NCBI GenBank assembly: GCA_013003555.1
Contig: JABDIV010000106.1
Location: forward strand, 1 to 64,000
Origin: Flavobacteriaceae bacterium
GTDB taxonomy: Bacteria; Bacteroidota; Bacteroidia; Flavobacteriales; Flavobacteriaceae
Reading direction: 5' to 3'
DNA length: 64,000 nucleotides
Every line of letters starts with the position of its first letter. Position 1 is the first letter of the stretch. Both the position numbers and the translations under genes were made by a program. Positions 46,801 through 55,277 of the stretch are shown one piece after another. Under the pieces are notes generated by a model, which was given only the letters and a program-made list of their open reading frames with translations, was not told the origin of the DNA and made no database searches.

Positions 46801-46870
46801 ATTGTTGCGCAGTGAGAAGTTGATGTGATAGCGCTGCCATTAGCAATGCTGTCAAACATTTCTTTATCAT
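43844..46870 (-). CDS. Large periplasmic TPR-repeat protein
   Basis: 1,008 residues. Signal peptide 1-21 (MIKKCLTALLMAALSHQLLTA). Nearly all the rest is helical TPR repeats (for example KLGNFEKAISLAKE, YFKQDAFEEAVSEFNKII, YRLESYNDAVAYADKVL). A YbgF/BamD-like scaffold. The C-terminus is hydrophilic (RRIKNEQSRTNSSVITDEGN). Coupled to the downstream barrel gene; a role in assembling or gating that barrel is inference. Confidence 0.85.
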   Translation of the reverse strand: MIKKCLTALLMAALSHQLLTAQQSAAYTSDLVDYQKALTLYNSKQYLAAQSLFNQIENEANDEVLKSDCAYYIANCAVRLNQQNADDLIMNFVEDYPTSTKRNTAFIDVADYYFENSKYAYARKWYERVDEEALSRSERPKYNFNYGYSNFATDNLSGAKKYLTRVENSPEYGSQAKYYIGFMAYQGDDYEKASEYFDQIGDEEKYQEKLSYYQADLNFKLGNFEKAISLAKEQLPNSDDNEKSELSKIIGESYFNLQKYSEAIPFLKDYKGKRGRWTNTDYYQLGYAYFKQDAFEEAVSEFNKIIDGDNTVAQNAFYHLGESYIKLDKKQEALNAFRNASQMEYDLKIQEDAWLNYAKISYDIGNPYQSVPQVLSAYLDNYPETAYREEIETLLIDSYITSKNYMEALDLLENRKSYENKLAYQKVAFYRGVELYNESNFLVAESFFDKSLSQALDEVFTARATFWKAETDYNLGDFDDAMVGFKQYQGMASAAETSEMTNIDYNIGYTYFKLKRYQQAQDYFQSYIDSGNQDKLRINDAYLRLGDGYFVSSNYNSAINAYSKALDIDEIEQDYAHFQSALSYGYLGKADEKISGLEAFVNRYARSGLRDDALYELGNSYVKRNEIDKAMSRYDQLNAEYPQSSFRSKAMLRQGLVFYNSGDNDRALNKFKSVADNFPGTPEAVQAVSSARMIYVDLGRVDEYARWVRTLDYVDVTDADLDNAAYEAAEKQYLANNDSRAIKQFNSYINQFPNGIHALNAHFYLAQLYYKADLKANALPHYEYVIKRSANEFSETALTRVGEIYLLDKNYNDAIPILKRLETEADFPQNILFAQSNLMKAYYRLESYNDAVAYADKVLLNTKVDKSIRSDAQIIIARSAFKTGDEAKARTAYSEVEKIASGELAAEALFYNAYFKNKDGNYKASNATVQKLARDYSSYKYYAAKGLVVMAKNYYALDDAYQANYILESVIENFKEFDDVVDEARQELRRIKNEQSRTNSSVITDEGN

Positions 46871-46892
46871 TTAGTCCGTTTTTTATTGATGT

Positions 46893-46900
46893 CAAAGATA
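46893..46900 (-). promoter_or_regulatory. -7 element of the TPR-barrel operon
   Basis: TATCTTTG on the minus strand, 22 bases before the ATG at 46870. The -33 half is not recognisable. Confidence 0.4.
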
Positions 46901-47047
46901 TTTTATCTCCTTCCCTATAACGATTGAATGATCATATAATTATAAACCGACTTATTAAATGTTAATTTTTAAATAATAAAGCATCATTTAACGTTCTGGC
47001 TGTTGTATTTTTAAATGCGTACATTTATGATCTCCTAAATTTATATA

Positions 47048-47734
47048 ATGGCCGAAACCGTTCTTCAATTAAAAGATGTATCTATTTATCAGGGTAACAA
47101 CCTGGTACTCAGCAGCGTTAATTTTGAGATGAAACGCGGGGATTTTGTATACCTGATCGGTAAAACCGGGACAGGTAAAAGCAGTTTCCTGAAGATCCTC
47201 TATGGAGATCTTGACCTTCGAGAAGGCGAAGGTGAAATCGTTGGTTTCGACCTGGCTAATTTAAAGGAGCGTGACATTCCTTTTTTAAGACGGAAATTAG
47301 GTGTTGTATTTCAGGATTTCCTGCTTCTCAATGACCGAACAGTGAATGATAATCTTGAGTTCGTCCTTCGAGCCACCGGTTGGAAAGATCAAGCTGAGAT
47401 AAAAGCAAAAATCGCTGAGGTTCTGGGCAAGGTTGACATGAAAGAACAAGGCTATCGATTCCCACATGAATTGTCTGGAGGCGAGCAACAGCGAGTGGCG
47501 ATTGCCCGAGCTCTTCTTAACGATCCGGAGCTTATAATGGCCGACGAACCAACCGGAAATCTTGATCCTGAAACAAGTTTTGAAGTTATGGATGTATTGC
47601 AGGATCTGAACAAGAAAGGTCATACCATTTTAGTGGCCACTCATGATTATGCTTTATTGATCAAATATCCCAGTAAGACTTTTAAATGCGATGCCAATAA
47701 GGTTTATGAGGTTGCGCCGAAACAGCAAATTTAG
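47048..47734 (+). CDS. ftsE: Cell division ATP-binding protein FtsE
   Basis: 228 residues, ABC ATPase. Walker [10 protein letters not shown] (38-46), signature LSGGEQQR (142-149), Walker B LIMADE (162-167), H-loop ATHD. With FtsX it couples the divisome to periplasmic peptidoglycan hydrolases. FtsX is not adjacent, as I recall for other Flavobacteriaceae. Divergent from the TPR gene; its stop overlaps the opposing beta-helix gene by 4 bases. Confidence 0.92.
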   Translation: MAETVLQLKDVSIYQGNNLVLSSVNFEMKRGDFVYLIGKTGTGKSSFLKILYGDLDLREGEGEIVGFDLANLKERDIPFLRRKLGVVFQDFLLLNDRTVNDNLEFVLRATGWKDQAEIKAKIAEVLGKVDMKEQGYRFPHELSGGEQQRVAIARALLNDPELIMADEPTGNLDPETSFEVMDVLQDLNKKGHTILVATHDYALLIKYPSKTFKCDANKVYEVAPKQQI

Positions 47735-49302
47735 AACAGCCTTTCAAGCAATCGTCCTATAAATCCGCGTCGTTTGACAGCATTTCCAGAGAACTCAACT
47801 TCGTAAACTCCAAAATTGATTTCGGTACCATTTCTGGTTCCCATCGGAAATACGATTGACTTTGACCGGTTTACAACACCTTCCTTAATAACCGATCCAT
47901 CCGCCATGTCTAGAATTCTATAAGGGGTTCCGATCTTTATCGATTCCTTAGTGAAATTGACAGTAACATCCTTACCAGATTTTTCAAAAAGAACCATATC
48001 AAATCGTTCAGGATTAGCTGAGTTCTTATTCATGAATAGAACAGCAGGTAAGGTTATCTCATTTGCTGACGACCAGTAACTTCCGGATTTTGGACTAAAT
48101 CGAGAATTGAACTCATCGACCGAATAATTTTTCTGACCTTCAATCCTTATAGCTGCCTTACGGTAGGTGTAATATTTGTTTTGGCTTAAAGTCCAATTTT
48201 TAGCATTTAAATCTGTCAGATTTGATCCTCGTATGAAAACAGCACCGCCAGCGATAATATTATCCGTGAATTTCATGGTTTTAGCATGGAGCACCCGCAC
48301 TGGATAGCTCTTACCGATAATTATATTTCTATCGATCACAATATTTTTGGCCGGTGAGGTATGTCGGTATCCAATTGTGAGAGAAGGACCTAATTTACCG
48401 TCCGACTTATCATTAAAATCAATATTATGATATAAAATGTTTGACCTGACGACGACATTTTTAGGCACATTCAATCCCTGGCGATCATCTGATGCAATAA
48501 TAATATTATCGACATGCTTATTCCCCGGCAGACCGTTATTGAATACAACATTGTTCTCAAGTCTTACATTCTTGACATATTCAAATTTTGGACGACTGCT
48601 TGCAGACCAGACCTGAATTCCCTTATAGTAATTATTGAAAATGAAATTATTTTTGATGATTCTCGTTTTATCCGATTCATTTTGAACATAAATGCCTACT
48701 CCGCTACCTCTTTTTGTACTGAAATACCCATTATTATAGATCTTACAGTTCACAATTTGGGTGCCACCGGTGCGCTTCCATGAGCCAAATCCCGAACCAG
48801 GAACATTATGAATGCGAAGGCCTTTAAACTTACAGTCCATCCCAGAAAGATGATCAACGCCACTAACTATTTGGAATCCTTCCTCGCCTTGACGCCTTGG
48901 GAATTTCCCTTTAAAGGTAATTTCAAAATTCCGAAAAGTCACGCCACCTCCTCGAACCACCAGAACGGCCTTTCCACCCGCTTTTACGTTTCCATTTAAA
49001 ACAACTTTTTCACCTTTGAACGGCATAACCTCAATTGGAGAATCCCGCTTGGTATTGCTTAACAGGCTGATAAAACGACCCAAGTAAACGCCTTCATGAA
49101 GATAAATTGTATCACCGCCATTAATGATCTTAGCATTCTGACTCAAAGCTGTTTGAAGATCCCATGGCTGAGTTAAACTTCCATTTCCTTCGGGGCTTCC
49201 TGGTGTTGTTTTGTGGTTCTTTGGAAAGACATGAAAGTCCTGTTGTGACCAGGAAAACAAAACCATTATCAGGGCAACGATATTTGTAAAAATTTGTTTC
49301 AT
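47731..49302 (-). CDS. Secreted right-handed parallel beta-helix protein
   Basis: 523 residues. Signal peptide about 1-20. Starts with a polysaccharide-lyase-like segment (GSLTQPWDLQTAL, GGDTIYLHEGVYLGRF), then stacked beta-helix turns with N-N-x-F/V ladders (IIKNNFIFNNYYKGIQV, RLENNVVFNN, VRSNILYHN, IDRNIIIG). By fold a carbohydrate-binding or lyase-like protein, but no catalytic residues can be assigned. At the edge of a glycan locus, so a role in exopolysaccharide handling is plausible. Confidence 0.82.
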   Translation of the reverse strand: MKQIFTNIVALIMVLFSWSQQDFHVFPKNHKTTPGSPEGNGSLTQPWDLQTALSQNAKIINGGDTIYLHEGVYLGRFISLLSNTKRDSPIEVMPFKGEKVVLNGNVKAGGKAVLVVRGGGVTFRNFEITFKGKFPRRQGEEGFQIVSGVDHLSGMDCKFKGLRIHNVPGSGFGSWKRTGGTQIVNCKIYNNGYFSTKRGSGVGIYVQNESDKTRIIKNNFIFNNYYKGIQVWSASSRPKFEYVKNVRLENNVVFNNGLPGNKHVDNIIIASDDRQGLNVPKNVVVRSNILYHNIDFNDKSDGKLGPSLTIGYRHTSPAKNIVIDRNIIIGKSYPVRVLHAKTMKFTDNIIAGGAVFIRGSNLTDLNAKNWTLSQNKYYTYRKAAIRIEGQKNYSVDEFNSRFSPKSGSYWSSANEITLPAVLFMNKNSANPERFDMVLFEKSGKDVTVNFTKESIKIGTPYRILDMADGSVIKEGVVNRSKSIVFPMGTRNGTEINFGVYEVEFSGNAVKRRGFIGRLLERLF

Positions 49303-49472
49303 GGAGTATTAGATTACAACTACCATACCATTTCTTCGAGAATGGATAAATTGATAAGATCGGCTAATAGGACACGTGAAGGATTTAATGTGGTTTTCAC
49401 TTTTTGCTAATTTATAAAAATATAATCTCAGGCTTAAAAAAACTATTGCGTACATTCGCTTAATCAAGAAAT
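49303..49472. other. Spacer with no clear element
   Basis: 170 bases between divergent genes. TACATTCG at 49451-49458 is one mismatch from the -7 consensus and could serve the plus-strand glycosyltransferase. Confidence 0.35.
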
Positions 49473-50363
49473 ATGCTTTCCGTTTTAGTCCCTGCATATA
49501 ACTGTAATGTTACTGAACTCATAGCAGAGGTTCATCGGCAATTGGTCTTGTCAGGTGCCGCATTCGAAATTATCGTCATGGATGATGGATCAGAACCGGA
49601 ATATGTCGAAAGCAACAGGCCGATCATTAATTTGTCACAGACCCAATTAATTATTTCAGAAAAAAATCACGGCCGAATTAAAACTCGGTTGCTCTTGCGT
49701 GACAGGGCAAAATTTAACTGGCTCTTGTATCTTGACGCCGACACTTTTCCAAAGTCGGAACATTTTATCATTAATTATTTGAATTATATCAGCCCGGAAA
49801 CCCAGGTTATTTTTGGTGGGATTGCATATGAAGACACCCCGCCTGAATCGGTTTTCATGTTGCGATGGAGATATGGTCGAAAACATGAAGAAGTCAAAGC
49901 ATCAATACGAAATAAGACCCCATATAAATTAGTGATTTCTGGAAATTTTCTTATCAAAAATAAGATTCTGTCTATTTTTGACATGGAAATTAAAAGCAAC
50001 CAATACGGTTATGATAGTTATTTCGGTGTCCTTTTAAAGAAAAACCAGGTAAGGGTTGTGCATATCGACAATGAAGTTTACCACAGGGGAATTGAAGAAA
50101 GCGCGGTATATCTTAAAAAGATGGAACAAGCCGCCAAGACCTTATTGTCATTGTATGATCAAGACCTGATGCGTGAGCATCAAAATACATTACTTAACCT
50201 TTTCATCTTTTTAAAGAAAACGTATCTAAACAGGATTCTGAGTCTATTTTATCAGGTATTCAGGAATGCCATGAATAGAAATCTCACAGGTCACAATCCG
50301 TCGATATGGATTTTGCAACTCTACCGCATTTCATATTTGTGTCACATTGACCTTAATCGATAA
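49473..50363 (+). CDS. Glycosyltransferase family 2 protein
   Basis: 296 residues, GT-A fold. Nucleotide-sugar site MLSVLVPAYNCN...IIVMDDGSEPE and DXD-type WLLYLDADTFPKSEH, then a conserved YHRGIEESAVYLKK acceptor-region segment. Cytoplasmic or peripheral. Donor and acceptor unknown. It meets the opposing cupin gene stop-to-stop with no gap. Confidence 0.88.
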   Translation: MLSVLVPAYNCNVTELIAEVHRQLVLSGAAFEIIVMDDGSEPEYVESNRPIINLSQTQLIISEKNHGRIKTRLLLRDRAKFNWLLYLDADTFPKSEHFIINYLNYISPETQVIFGGIAYEDTPPESVFMLRWRYGRKHEEVKASIRNKTPYKLVISGNFLIKNKILSIFDMEIKSNQYGYDSYFGVLLKKNQVRVVHIDNEVYHRGIEESAVYLKKMEQAAKTLLSLYDQDLMREHQNTLLNLFIFLKKTYLNRILSLFYQVFRNAMNRNLTGHNPSIWILQLYRISYLCHIDLNR

Positions 50364-50780
50364 TTAGACCTGTTTTTTATTGTTTTTGAAGTCATTATAA
50401 TCCCTGATGTAATCGTCCTCTTCAAATTTATCTGAAGACAAAACCAAACATACAGAACCCGAACTAAAATTCTCCAGTTCACGCCAAATTCCAGGTGGAA
50501 TATATAATCCTTGTTTTGGAGAATTGAGCAAGTATTTTTTCTTGTCCCGGCCATCATCCAAAACCACATCAAAACTACCACTCAATGCAATTAGAAATTC
50601 CTGCTGTAGTTTATGCGAATGAGCTCCCCTGTAAACACTGGTTGGCACATCAAATAGATAATACACCCTCTTAAAATCAAAGGGCACAGTATCGCCTTCC
50701 AATACGCCAAGATTACCCCGTACATCACGGATTAGGGGAATATCGATCATCTTAATATCAGAAATTTTGGTATGCTTCAT
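50364..50780 (-). CDS. FdtA/QdtA-like TDP-4-oxo-6-deoxyglucose 3,4-ketoisomerase (WxcM-like cupin)
   Basis: 138 residues, single cupin. The catalytic-type motif RGAHSHKLQQEFLIALSGSFDVVLDDG (His54, His56) matches FdtA/QdtA enzymes, which move the keto group of dTDP-4-keto-6-deoxyglucose from C4 to C3. The product is the substrate of a FdtB-type aminotransferase, and such an enzyme is encoded at 56586-57686. Overlaps the preceding glycosyltransferase gene by 4 bases (ATGA). Confidence 0.85.
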   Translation of the reverse strand: MKHTKISDIKMIDIPLIRDVRGNLGVLEGDTVPFDFKRVYYLFDVPTSVYRGAHSHKLQQEFLIALSGSFDVVLDDGRDKKKYLLNSPKQGLYIPPGIWRELENFSSGSVCLVLSSDKFEEDDYIRDYNDFKNNKKQV

Positions 50781-51868
50781 GTTAATAATTTAGCCCACTC
50801 TTCAGCGATCTTGTCAAGACTTAAATGCGCAACACTTGCCTTTGCATTCGACCGACAACTGTTATAAAGTGATTTATCGAATATAAACCTATTCATTGCA
50901 TCGGCAAATGCCCTGGCATTTGCAGCTTGCACAATCAGACCATTGTACCCGGGATTTATCAATTCTTCAGGACCGCCTTCATAGTCTGTTGAAATCACGG
51001 GTACCCCACAGGCTAATGATTCAATTACCGATCTTGGCAATCCTTCATAATGACTCGTAAGTAACGTAAATAAGGCGTGACTAACAACTGGAAAGGGATT
51101 TTCATTAAAAGGCAAAAATTTTATATGCTTCCCACAGTTTGTTTTTAAAGCATGATTTTTTAAAAACTCAAGGTCTGGTCCATCACCCATGATGTACAAA
51201 TCCACGTACTTTGCCGGCAGATCTGATGTGACATAGGCATCTATAAGCATGCTTATATTTTTAATAGAATTATCAAGGCGTCCAAAAAATAAAACATATT
51301 TTGAATCGGCTTTAGTCTTATAAATGGTCTTATCGACATTGATCACTTCAACGGGATTATAAATGGTCACCACGCGATCAAGTCCGTATTCCTGTCTGAC
51401 CTTTTCAGCAATAGTTTTAGATACCGCCACCATTTGATAGGCTTTGGAATAAAGCTTTTTTGCTTTTCGTTTATCGGTTCCAAGATATGTTTTGAGTTTG
51501 GCACTGCGAATGATATAAATTACCGGAGTTGAACGATATAAAAACTTAGAAATTAGTTGTTCACGAATTGGTGAAATTCTGCTGCGACTGTCAATAATAT
51601 AATCAAATCTTTCTTCAGAGAGCAACTTCCTGAATTTTAAAAAGCGCTCTATCCTCCCAAAAAAAGAATCATTCTTGTCTTTTAATTCACCAAGATTAAT
51701 CAATCTTCCCTGATAATCGAATTCAATGTGATTTAATACAGTAACCAAGGTAACATCATGACCTGATTGATGGAGTGCGATAGATAACAACCCGGCTGAT
51801 CGTTCAGCGCCGCCTTTCCCCAGTGAGGAAACAATAAGGCAAATCTTTTTTTTATTCTTATTTTGCAA
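50777..51868 (-). CDS. Glycosyltransferase family 4 protein
   Basis: 363 residues, GT-B fold. N-terminal SSLGKGGAERSAGLLSIAL acceptor loop and C-terminal nucleotide-sugar site GLPRSVIESLACGVPVISTDYEGGPEEL (E...GxP...E). The only suitable start is TTG at 51868. A -7 element TATATTTG lies at 51895-51888. Overlaps the cupin gene by 4 bases. Confidence 0.87.
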   Translation of the reverse strand: MQNKNKKKICLIVSSLGKGGAERSAGLLSIALHQSGHDVTLVTVLNHIEFDYQGRLINLGELKDKNDSFFGRIERFLKFRKLLSEERFDYIIDSRSRISPIREQLISKFLYRSTPVIYIIRSAKLKTYLGTDKRKAKKLYSKAYQMVAVSKTIAEKVRQEYGLDRVVTIYNPVEVINVDKTIYKTKADSKYVLFFGRLDNSIKNISMLIDAYVTSDLPAKYVDLYIMGDGPDLEFLKNHALKTNCGKHIKFLPFNENPFPVVSHALFTLLTSHYEGLPRSVIESLACGVPVISTDYEGGPEELINPGYNGLIVQAANARAFADAMNRFIFDKSLYNSCRSNAKASVAHLSLDKIAEEWAKLLT

Positions 51869-51887
51869 GGACTATTCCCTTTAATGA

Positions 51888-51895
51888 CAAATATA
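51888..51895 (-). promoter_or_regulatory. -7 element of the minus-strand glycosyltransferase-cupin unit
   Basis: TATATTTG on the minus strand, 19 bases before the TTG start, within the 31-base divergent gap. No clear -33. Confidence 0.35.
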
Positions 51896-51899
51896 GTAA

Positions 51900-53042
51900 A
51901 TGAGGATTTTATTGATCGGTGAGTTTAGCCGTCTACATAATAGTTTGAAAGAAGGGTTAATTGAAAACGGTCATGAGGTATTGCTCGTTTCTACACATGA
52001 CGGGTTTAAAGCTTTTCCTACCGATCTCAGTTATCAGCCTAGGATATTCAACAAAACAGGTCTTAAATGGCTCGTTAAGGTAATTTATAAGTTAAGCCGA
52101 ATTAGTTTAATTCAATTGGAAAGTGCATGGCGTTTTTATAGATTTTTGCCTAAACTTATGGATTATGATGTTGTTCAGCTCATTAATGAGAACAGCATAA
52201 AAACCCATCCGAGATTAGAGATCTGGCTGATAAAAAAACTTATCAATAGAAACAACAAACTATTTTTATTATCCTGTGGAGCGGATTATTCAAGTGTTAA
52301 ATATGCCGCTGAAAAGCAATTTCGATATTCTATTTTAACCCCTTATCATGAAAATCCGGCGAATAAAAAGCAATTTCAATTTGTATTACGGTATTTAAAA
52401 CCTTCATATAAAAGGCTTCATGAGTTTTTATACAAAAATATTTCGGGGGTTATCTCCAGTGATTTAGACTATCATTTCCCTTTGATCGATAATTCGAAAT
52501 ACAAGGGGATGATCCCAAATCCCATCAATGTTGACAAGATAGAATTTAAAACTTCAGGGGTTAGTGATAAGCTTGTGATTTTTCACGGCATTAACAGCCA
52601 GAATTATATAAAAAAGGGCAATCGTTATTTTGATGAGGCTCTTCTTAAAATTGAAGAGCTATATCAATCAAAAATTGAGATCATAAGGACAATTGATCTT
52701 CCCTATAAAAAATATTTAGAAGCTTACAATAACTGTGATATTCTATTTGATATGGTCTATGCATATGATCAGGGTTATAATGCCCTGGAGGCTATGGCGA
52801 GAGGAAAGGTTGTATTCACCGGAGCTGAAAAGGAATGGCTTGAACACTATGGCCTGGAAGCGGATACAGTAGCCATAAATGCCCTGCCTGATGTAGACTA
52901 TCTGGTTAAAAAGTTAAGTATGCTAATTGAAGAAAAGAATTTGATAAAAACGATTTCAAGAAATGCAAGAGATTTCATTAAAGAGCATCACCATTACATC
53001 AATATAGCTGAGCAATACCTTAAAACATGGAAATCAGAATAA
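51900..53042 (+). CDS. Glycosyltransferase, GT-B fold
   Basis: 380 residues. N-terminal MRILLIGEFSRLHNSLKEGLIENGHEVLLVSTHDG and C-terminal DMVYAYDQGYNALEAMARGKVVFTGAE, a degenerate form of the GT4 donor site. AT-rich with many Lys/Asn/Ile codons compared with housekeeping genes, usual for glycan loci. Specificity unknown. Starts 31 bases from the divergent GT4 gene. Confidence 0.8.
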   Translation: MRILLIGEFSRLHNSLKEGLIENGHEVLLVSTHDGFKAFPTDLSYQPRIFNKTGLKWLVKVIYKLSRISLIQLESAWRFYRFLPKLMDYDVVQLINENSIKTHPRLEIWLIKKLINRNNKLFLLSCGADYSSVKYAAEKQFRYSILTPYHENPANKKQFQFVLRYLKPSYKRLHEFLYKNISGVISSDLDYHFPLIDNSKYKGMIPNPINVDKIEFKTSGVSDKLVIFHGINSQNYIKKGNRYFDEALLKIEELYQSKIEIIRTIDLPYKKYLEAYNNCDILFDMVYAYDQGYNALEAMARGKVVFTGAEKEWLEHYGLEADTVAINALPDVDYLVKKLSMLIEEKNLIKTISRNARDFIKEHHHYINIAEQYLKTWKSE

Positions 53043-53043
53043 A

Positions 53044-53074
53044 TTGTATGCATTGATCGAACTAACTAAATTTG
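53044..53074 (+). promoter_or_regulatory. Promoter of the sulfotransferase-flippase unit
   Basis: TTG (53044-53046), 20 bases, TAAATTTG (53067-53074). It lies between the glycosyltransferase stop and the ATG at 53093 and shows that the in-frame TTG at 53072 is promoter, not start. Confidence 0.5.
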
Positions 53075-53092
53075 AATACCTTTAGGAATCAG

Positions 53093-54019
53093 ATGAATAC
53101 TTCCTATCCAAATCTCTTTGTTCCAGGAGCGGGTAAATCAGGTACCTCAGCCCTTCATGAATACCTAGACCAGCATCCGAAAATTGGCATGAGCATCAAG
53201 AAGGAGCCTCATTTCTGGACTCGAATTGATTTTTCAGAATTAACCAAAACTGAACATGATGCCTACCTGGCTCTTTTCCCCGATGAATCCAATTTGGTAT
53301 ACAGAGGTGAATCAAGTACGGGTTATATGTTATTCCCAAATTTTATAGAACATATTCAAACCCATTACAATAACCCACCAAAATTTATTTTTTTGCTTCG
53401 GAATCCAGTCGAGAGATGTTATTCACATTATTGGTGGCTAAAGGGAATGGGAAGTGAGAAATTACCGTTCAAAGATGCGGTCCTGGCTGATTTCGATCTT
53501 GAACCTAGTCCGATAACAAAATTACCTGAAGCGAATTACAAAAGCTATTTCCAATATGGCCTGTATGCCAAATGGCTGAATCGGTTTTACGATGCCTTTG
53601 GAAAAGAAAATATCAAGATTATCTGCAGTGAGGATCTCAAAGAAGACCCGTTGCATTCATTAAATGAATGTTTCCGTTTTCTAGGATTAGAGCCAATTGA
53701 GAAAATCGAGGAATTCAATACAAACCAAACGATTATTCACCGGCATTCATTCCTTTATAAATGGGCAAAGCGCATTGCTTTTAACCAGTCAGATATACCT
53801 CGTTTTATAAAGAAACTTACTCCAAAAACCATGAAGCATCGCATCAAAACAGATCTGATACCAGCGGTGGAGAGATTCACCAGTACGGACTTAAGCTATC
53901 CTGTAATGGATGAAAAGGATCGCAAATGGTTGTCACAATTATACGCCGATGATGTTGTCATGCTTCGATCTTTGACAGGTATGGAATTTAATAAATGGGC
54001 CGATTTTAATCAGAGATAA
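53093..54019 (+). CDS. Sulfotransferase family protein
   Basis: 308 residues from ATG 53093 (MNTSYPNLFVPGAGKSGTSAL). PAPS-binding 5' phosphosulfate loop PGAGKSGTSA (11-20) and 3' phosphate site FLLRNPVERCYSHYWW. Transfers sulfate from PAPS to an acceptor, here probably a sugar of the locus polysaccharide. Its stop overlaps the next start (TAATG), so it is translated together with the flippase. Confidence 0.88.
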   Translation: MNTSYPNLFVPGAGKSGTSALHEYLDQHPKIGMSIKKEPHFWTRIDFSELTKTEHDAYLALFPDESNLVYRGESSTGYMLFPNFIEHIQTHYNNPPKFIFLLRNPVERCYSHYWWLKGMGSEKLPFKDAVLADFDLEPSPITKLPEANYKSYFQYGLYAKWLNRFYDAFGKENIKIICSEDLKEDPLHSLNECFRFLGLEPIEKIEEFNTNQTIIHRHSFLYKWAKRIAFNQSDIPRFIKKLTPKTMKHRIKTDLIPAVERFTSTDLSYPVMDEKDRKWLSQLYADDVVMLRSLTGMEFNKWADFNQR

Positions 54020-55275
54020 TGAGTTTCATCAAAACATCTTTCTTTTCAGGAATCGGTACTGCAGTAAGTCTTGTACTCAAACTGATTACCAATAAAGTCA
54101 TGGCGGTTTACCTGAGTACGGATGGAATGTTCCTGTTAGGTCAGCTCAAAGATTTTCTTAAAATCTCAAATGTCATAAACCATGCCGGAACTCTTAATGG
54201 AACTATCTCATACACAGCCAGGTATAAGGATGACCCAAAAGAGTTAAAACGAATTTGGGGAACAGGTTTTATTATTCATGCCGGGTGTTCAATATTATTG
54301 ATGCTTGTTGTAACCATCTTTAGTAAATCCTTTTCAAACTATTTATTCGGAACTGGTCAATATTCTACAATAGTAGCTGCCTTAGGCATTTCAATGGTCG
54401 CCATTTCAATGCATCTTTTGATCATGTCAGTCTTGAACGGACTCAAACGGATTAAGCTTTACATCAGTATACATATCATGGCGGCAATTATTTCCTCGGT
54501 GATCGTTGTTCTGTTGATCCTGGAATATGGAATTGAAGGAGCACTGCTATCCTTTGCAATTGGCCAGGTAATAAGCTTACTGATTTCGGCTGGTGCTCTG
54601 CTGATGGTTAAACCCTTTGCGTTTAAGCATTTCATCAGTGGTTTTGATAAAACAGCGTTCCAACAGCTCTTAAAATATTCAGTAATGGCCTTAGCCGGAC
54701 CACTATGCCTGGTTGCTGCAACATTTTTTGTTCGTTCATTTTTGGCTGCCGAGTTTGATCGTCAACATGCGGGATCCTGGGAGGGCATGTGGCGATTGTC
54801 AGCCATGTATCTCCTGTTTCTGACCACCACCTTCAAATTTTATCTTATCCCGACTTTTTCGGAATTACAAGGTGAGTCCTTAAAAAAAGAGGTGTTTAAG
54901 GTCTGGCGGTTTATAGTACCTGTTGTGATTGGTATCGCAATAACCCTTTATTTGCTTAGAGACTGGGTAATCAACCTGTTCCTTGACAAAGATTTTTATC
55001 TGATCGGAACACTGATTGGCTTTCACCTGTTAGGAGATATCATCAAGATAAATAGTTGGGTATTGGGAAATATTCTTATCGCAAAAGCCAAAACCAAGGT
55101 ATTTGTTGTCTTTCAAGTTGAATGGGCCCTGGTGTTTTCATTGCTTACCTGGCTGTTGTGTGGTTACTACGGATTTGTTGGTGTATCAATGGCATATTTC
55201 GGAGCTTATATCGTACACTTTGTATTGATGAATTTATATTTCCGAAGACTGATCTGGGCTAATAAAACTGCTTAG
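54019..55275 (+). CDS. Polysaccharide flippase, WzxE-like
   Basis: 418 residues, about 12 membrane spans. Starts MSFIKTSFFSGIGTAVSLVLKLITNKVMAVYL, with the segment GSWEGMWRLSAMYLLFLTTTFKFYLIPTFSEL typical of WzxE-like O-antigen/ECA translocases. Moves lipid-linked sugar units across the inner membrane. Paralogous to the opposing gene at 55278-56585. Confidence 0.86.
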   Translation: MSFIKTSFFSGIGTAVSLVLKLITNKVMAVYLSTDGMFLLGQLKDFLKISNVINHAGTLNGTISYTARYKDDPKELKRIWGTGFIIHAGCSILLMLVVTIFSKSFSNYLFGTGQYSTIVAALGISMVAISMHLLIMSVLNGLKRIKLYISIHIMAAIISSVIVVLLILEYGIEGALLSFAIGQVISLLISAGALLMVKPFAFKHFISGFDKTAFQQLLKYSVMALAGPLCLVAATFFVRSFLAAEFDRQHAGSWEGMWRLSAMYLLFLTTTFKFYLIPTFSELQGESLKKEVFKVWRFIVPVVIGIAITLYLLRDWVINLFLDKDFYLIGTLIGFHLLGDIIKINSWVLGNILIAKAKTKVFVVFQVEWALVFSLLTWLLCGYYGFVGVSMAYFGAYIVHFVLMNLYFRRLIWANKTA

Positions 55276-55277
55276 TT

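Noticed and set aside
53072-53092. TTG start for the sulfotransferase
   Set aside because: This TTG is part of a TAnnTTTG promoter element; ATG at 53093 precedes the conserved PAPS loop by a normal distance.
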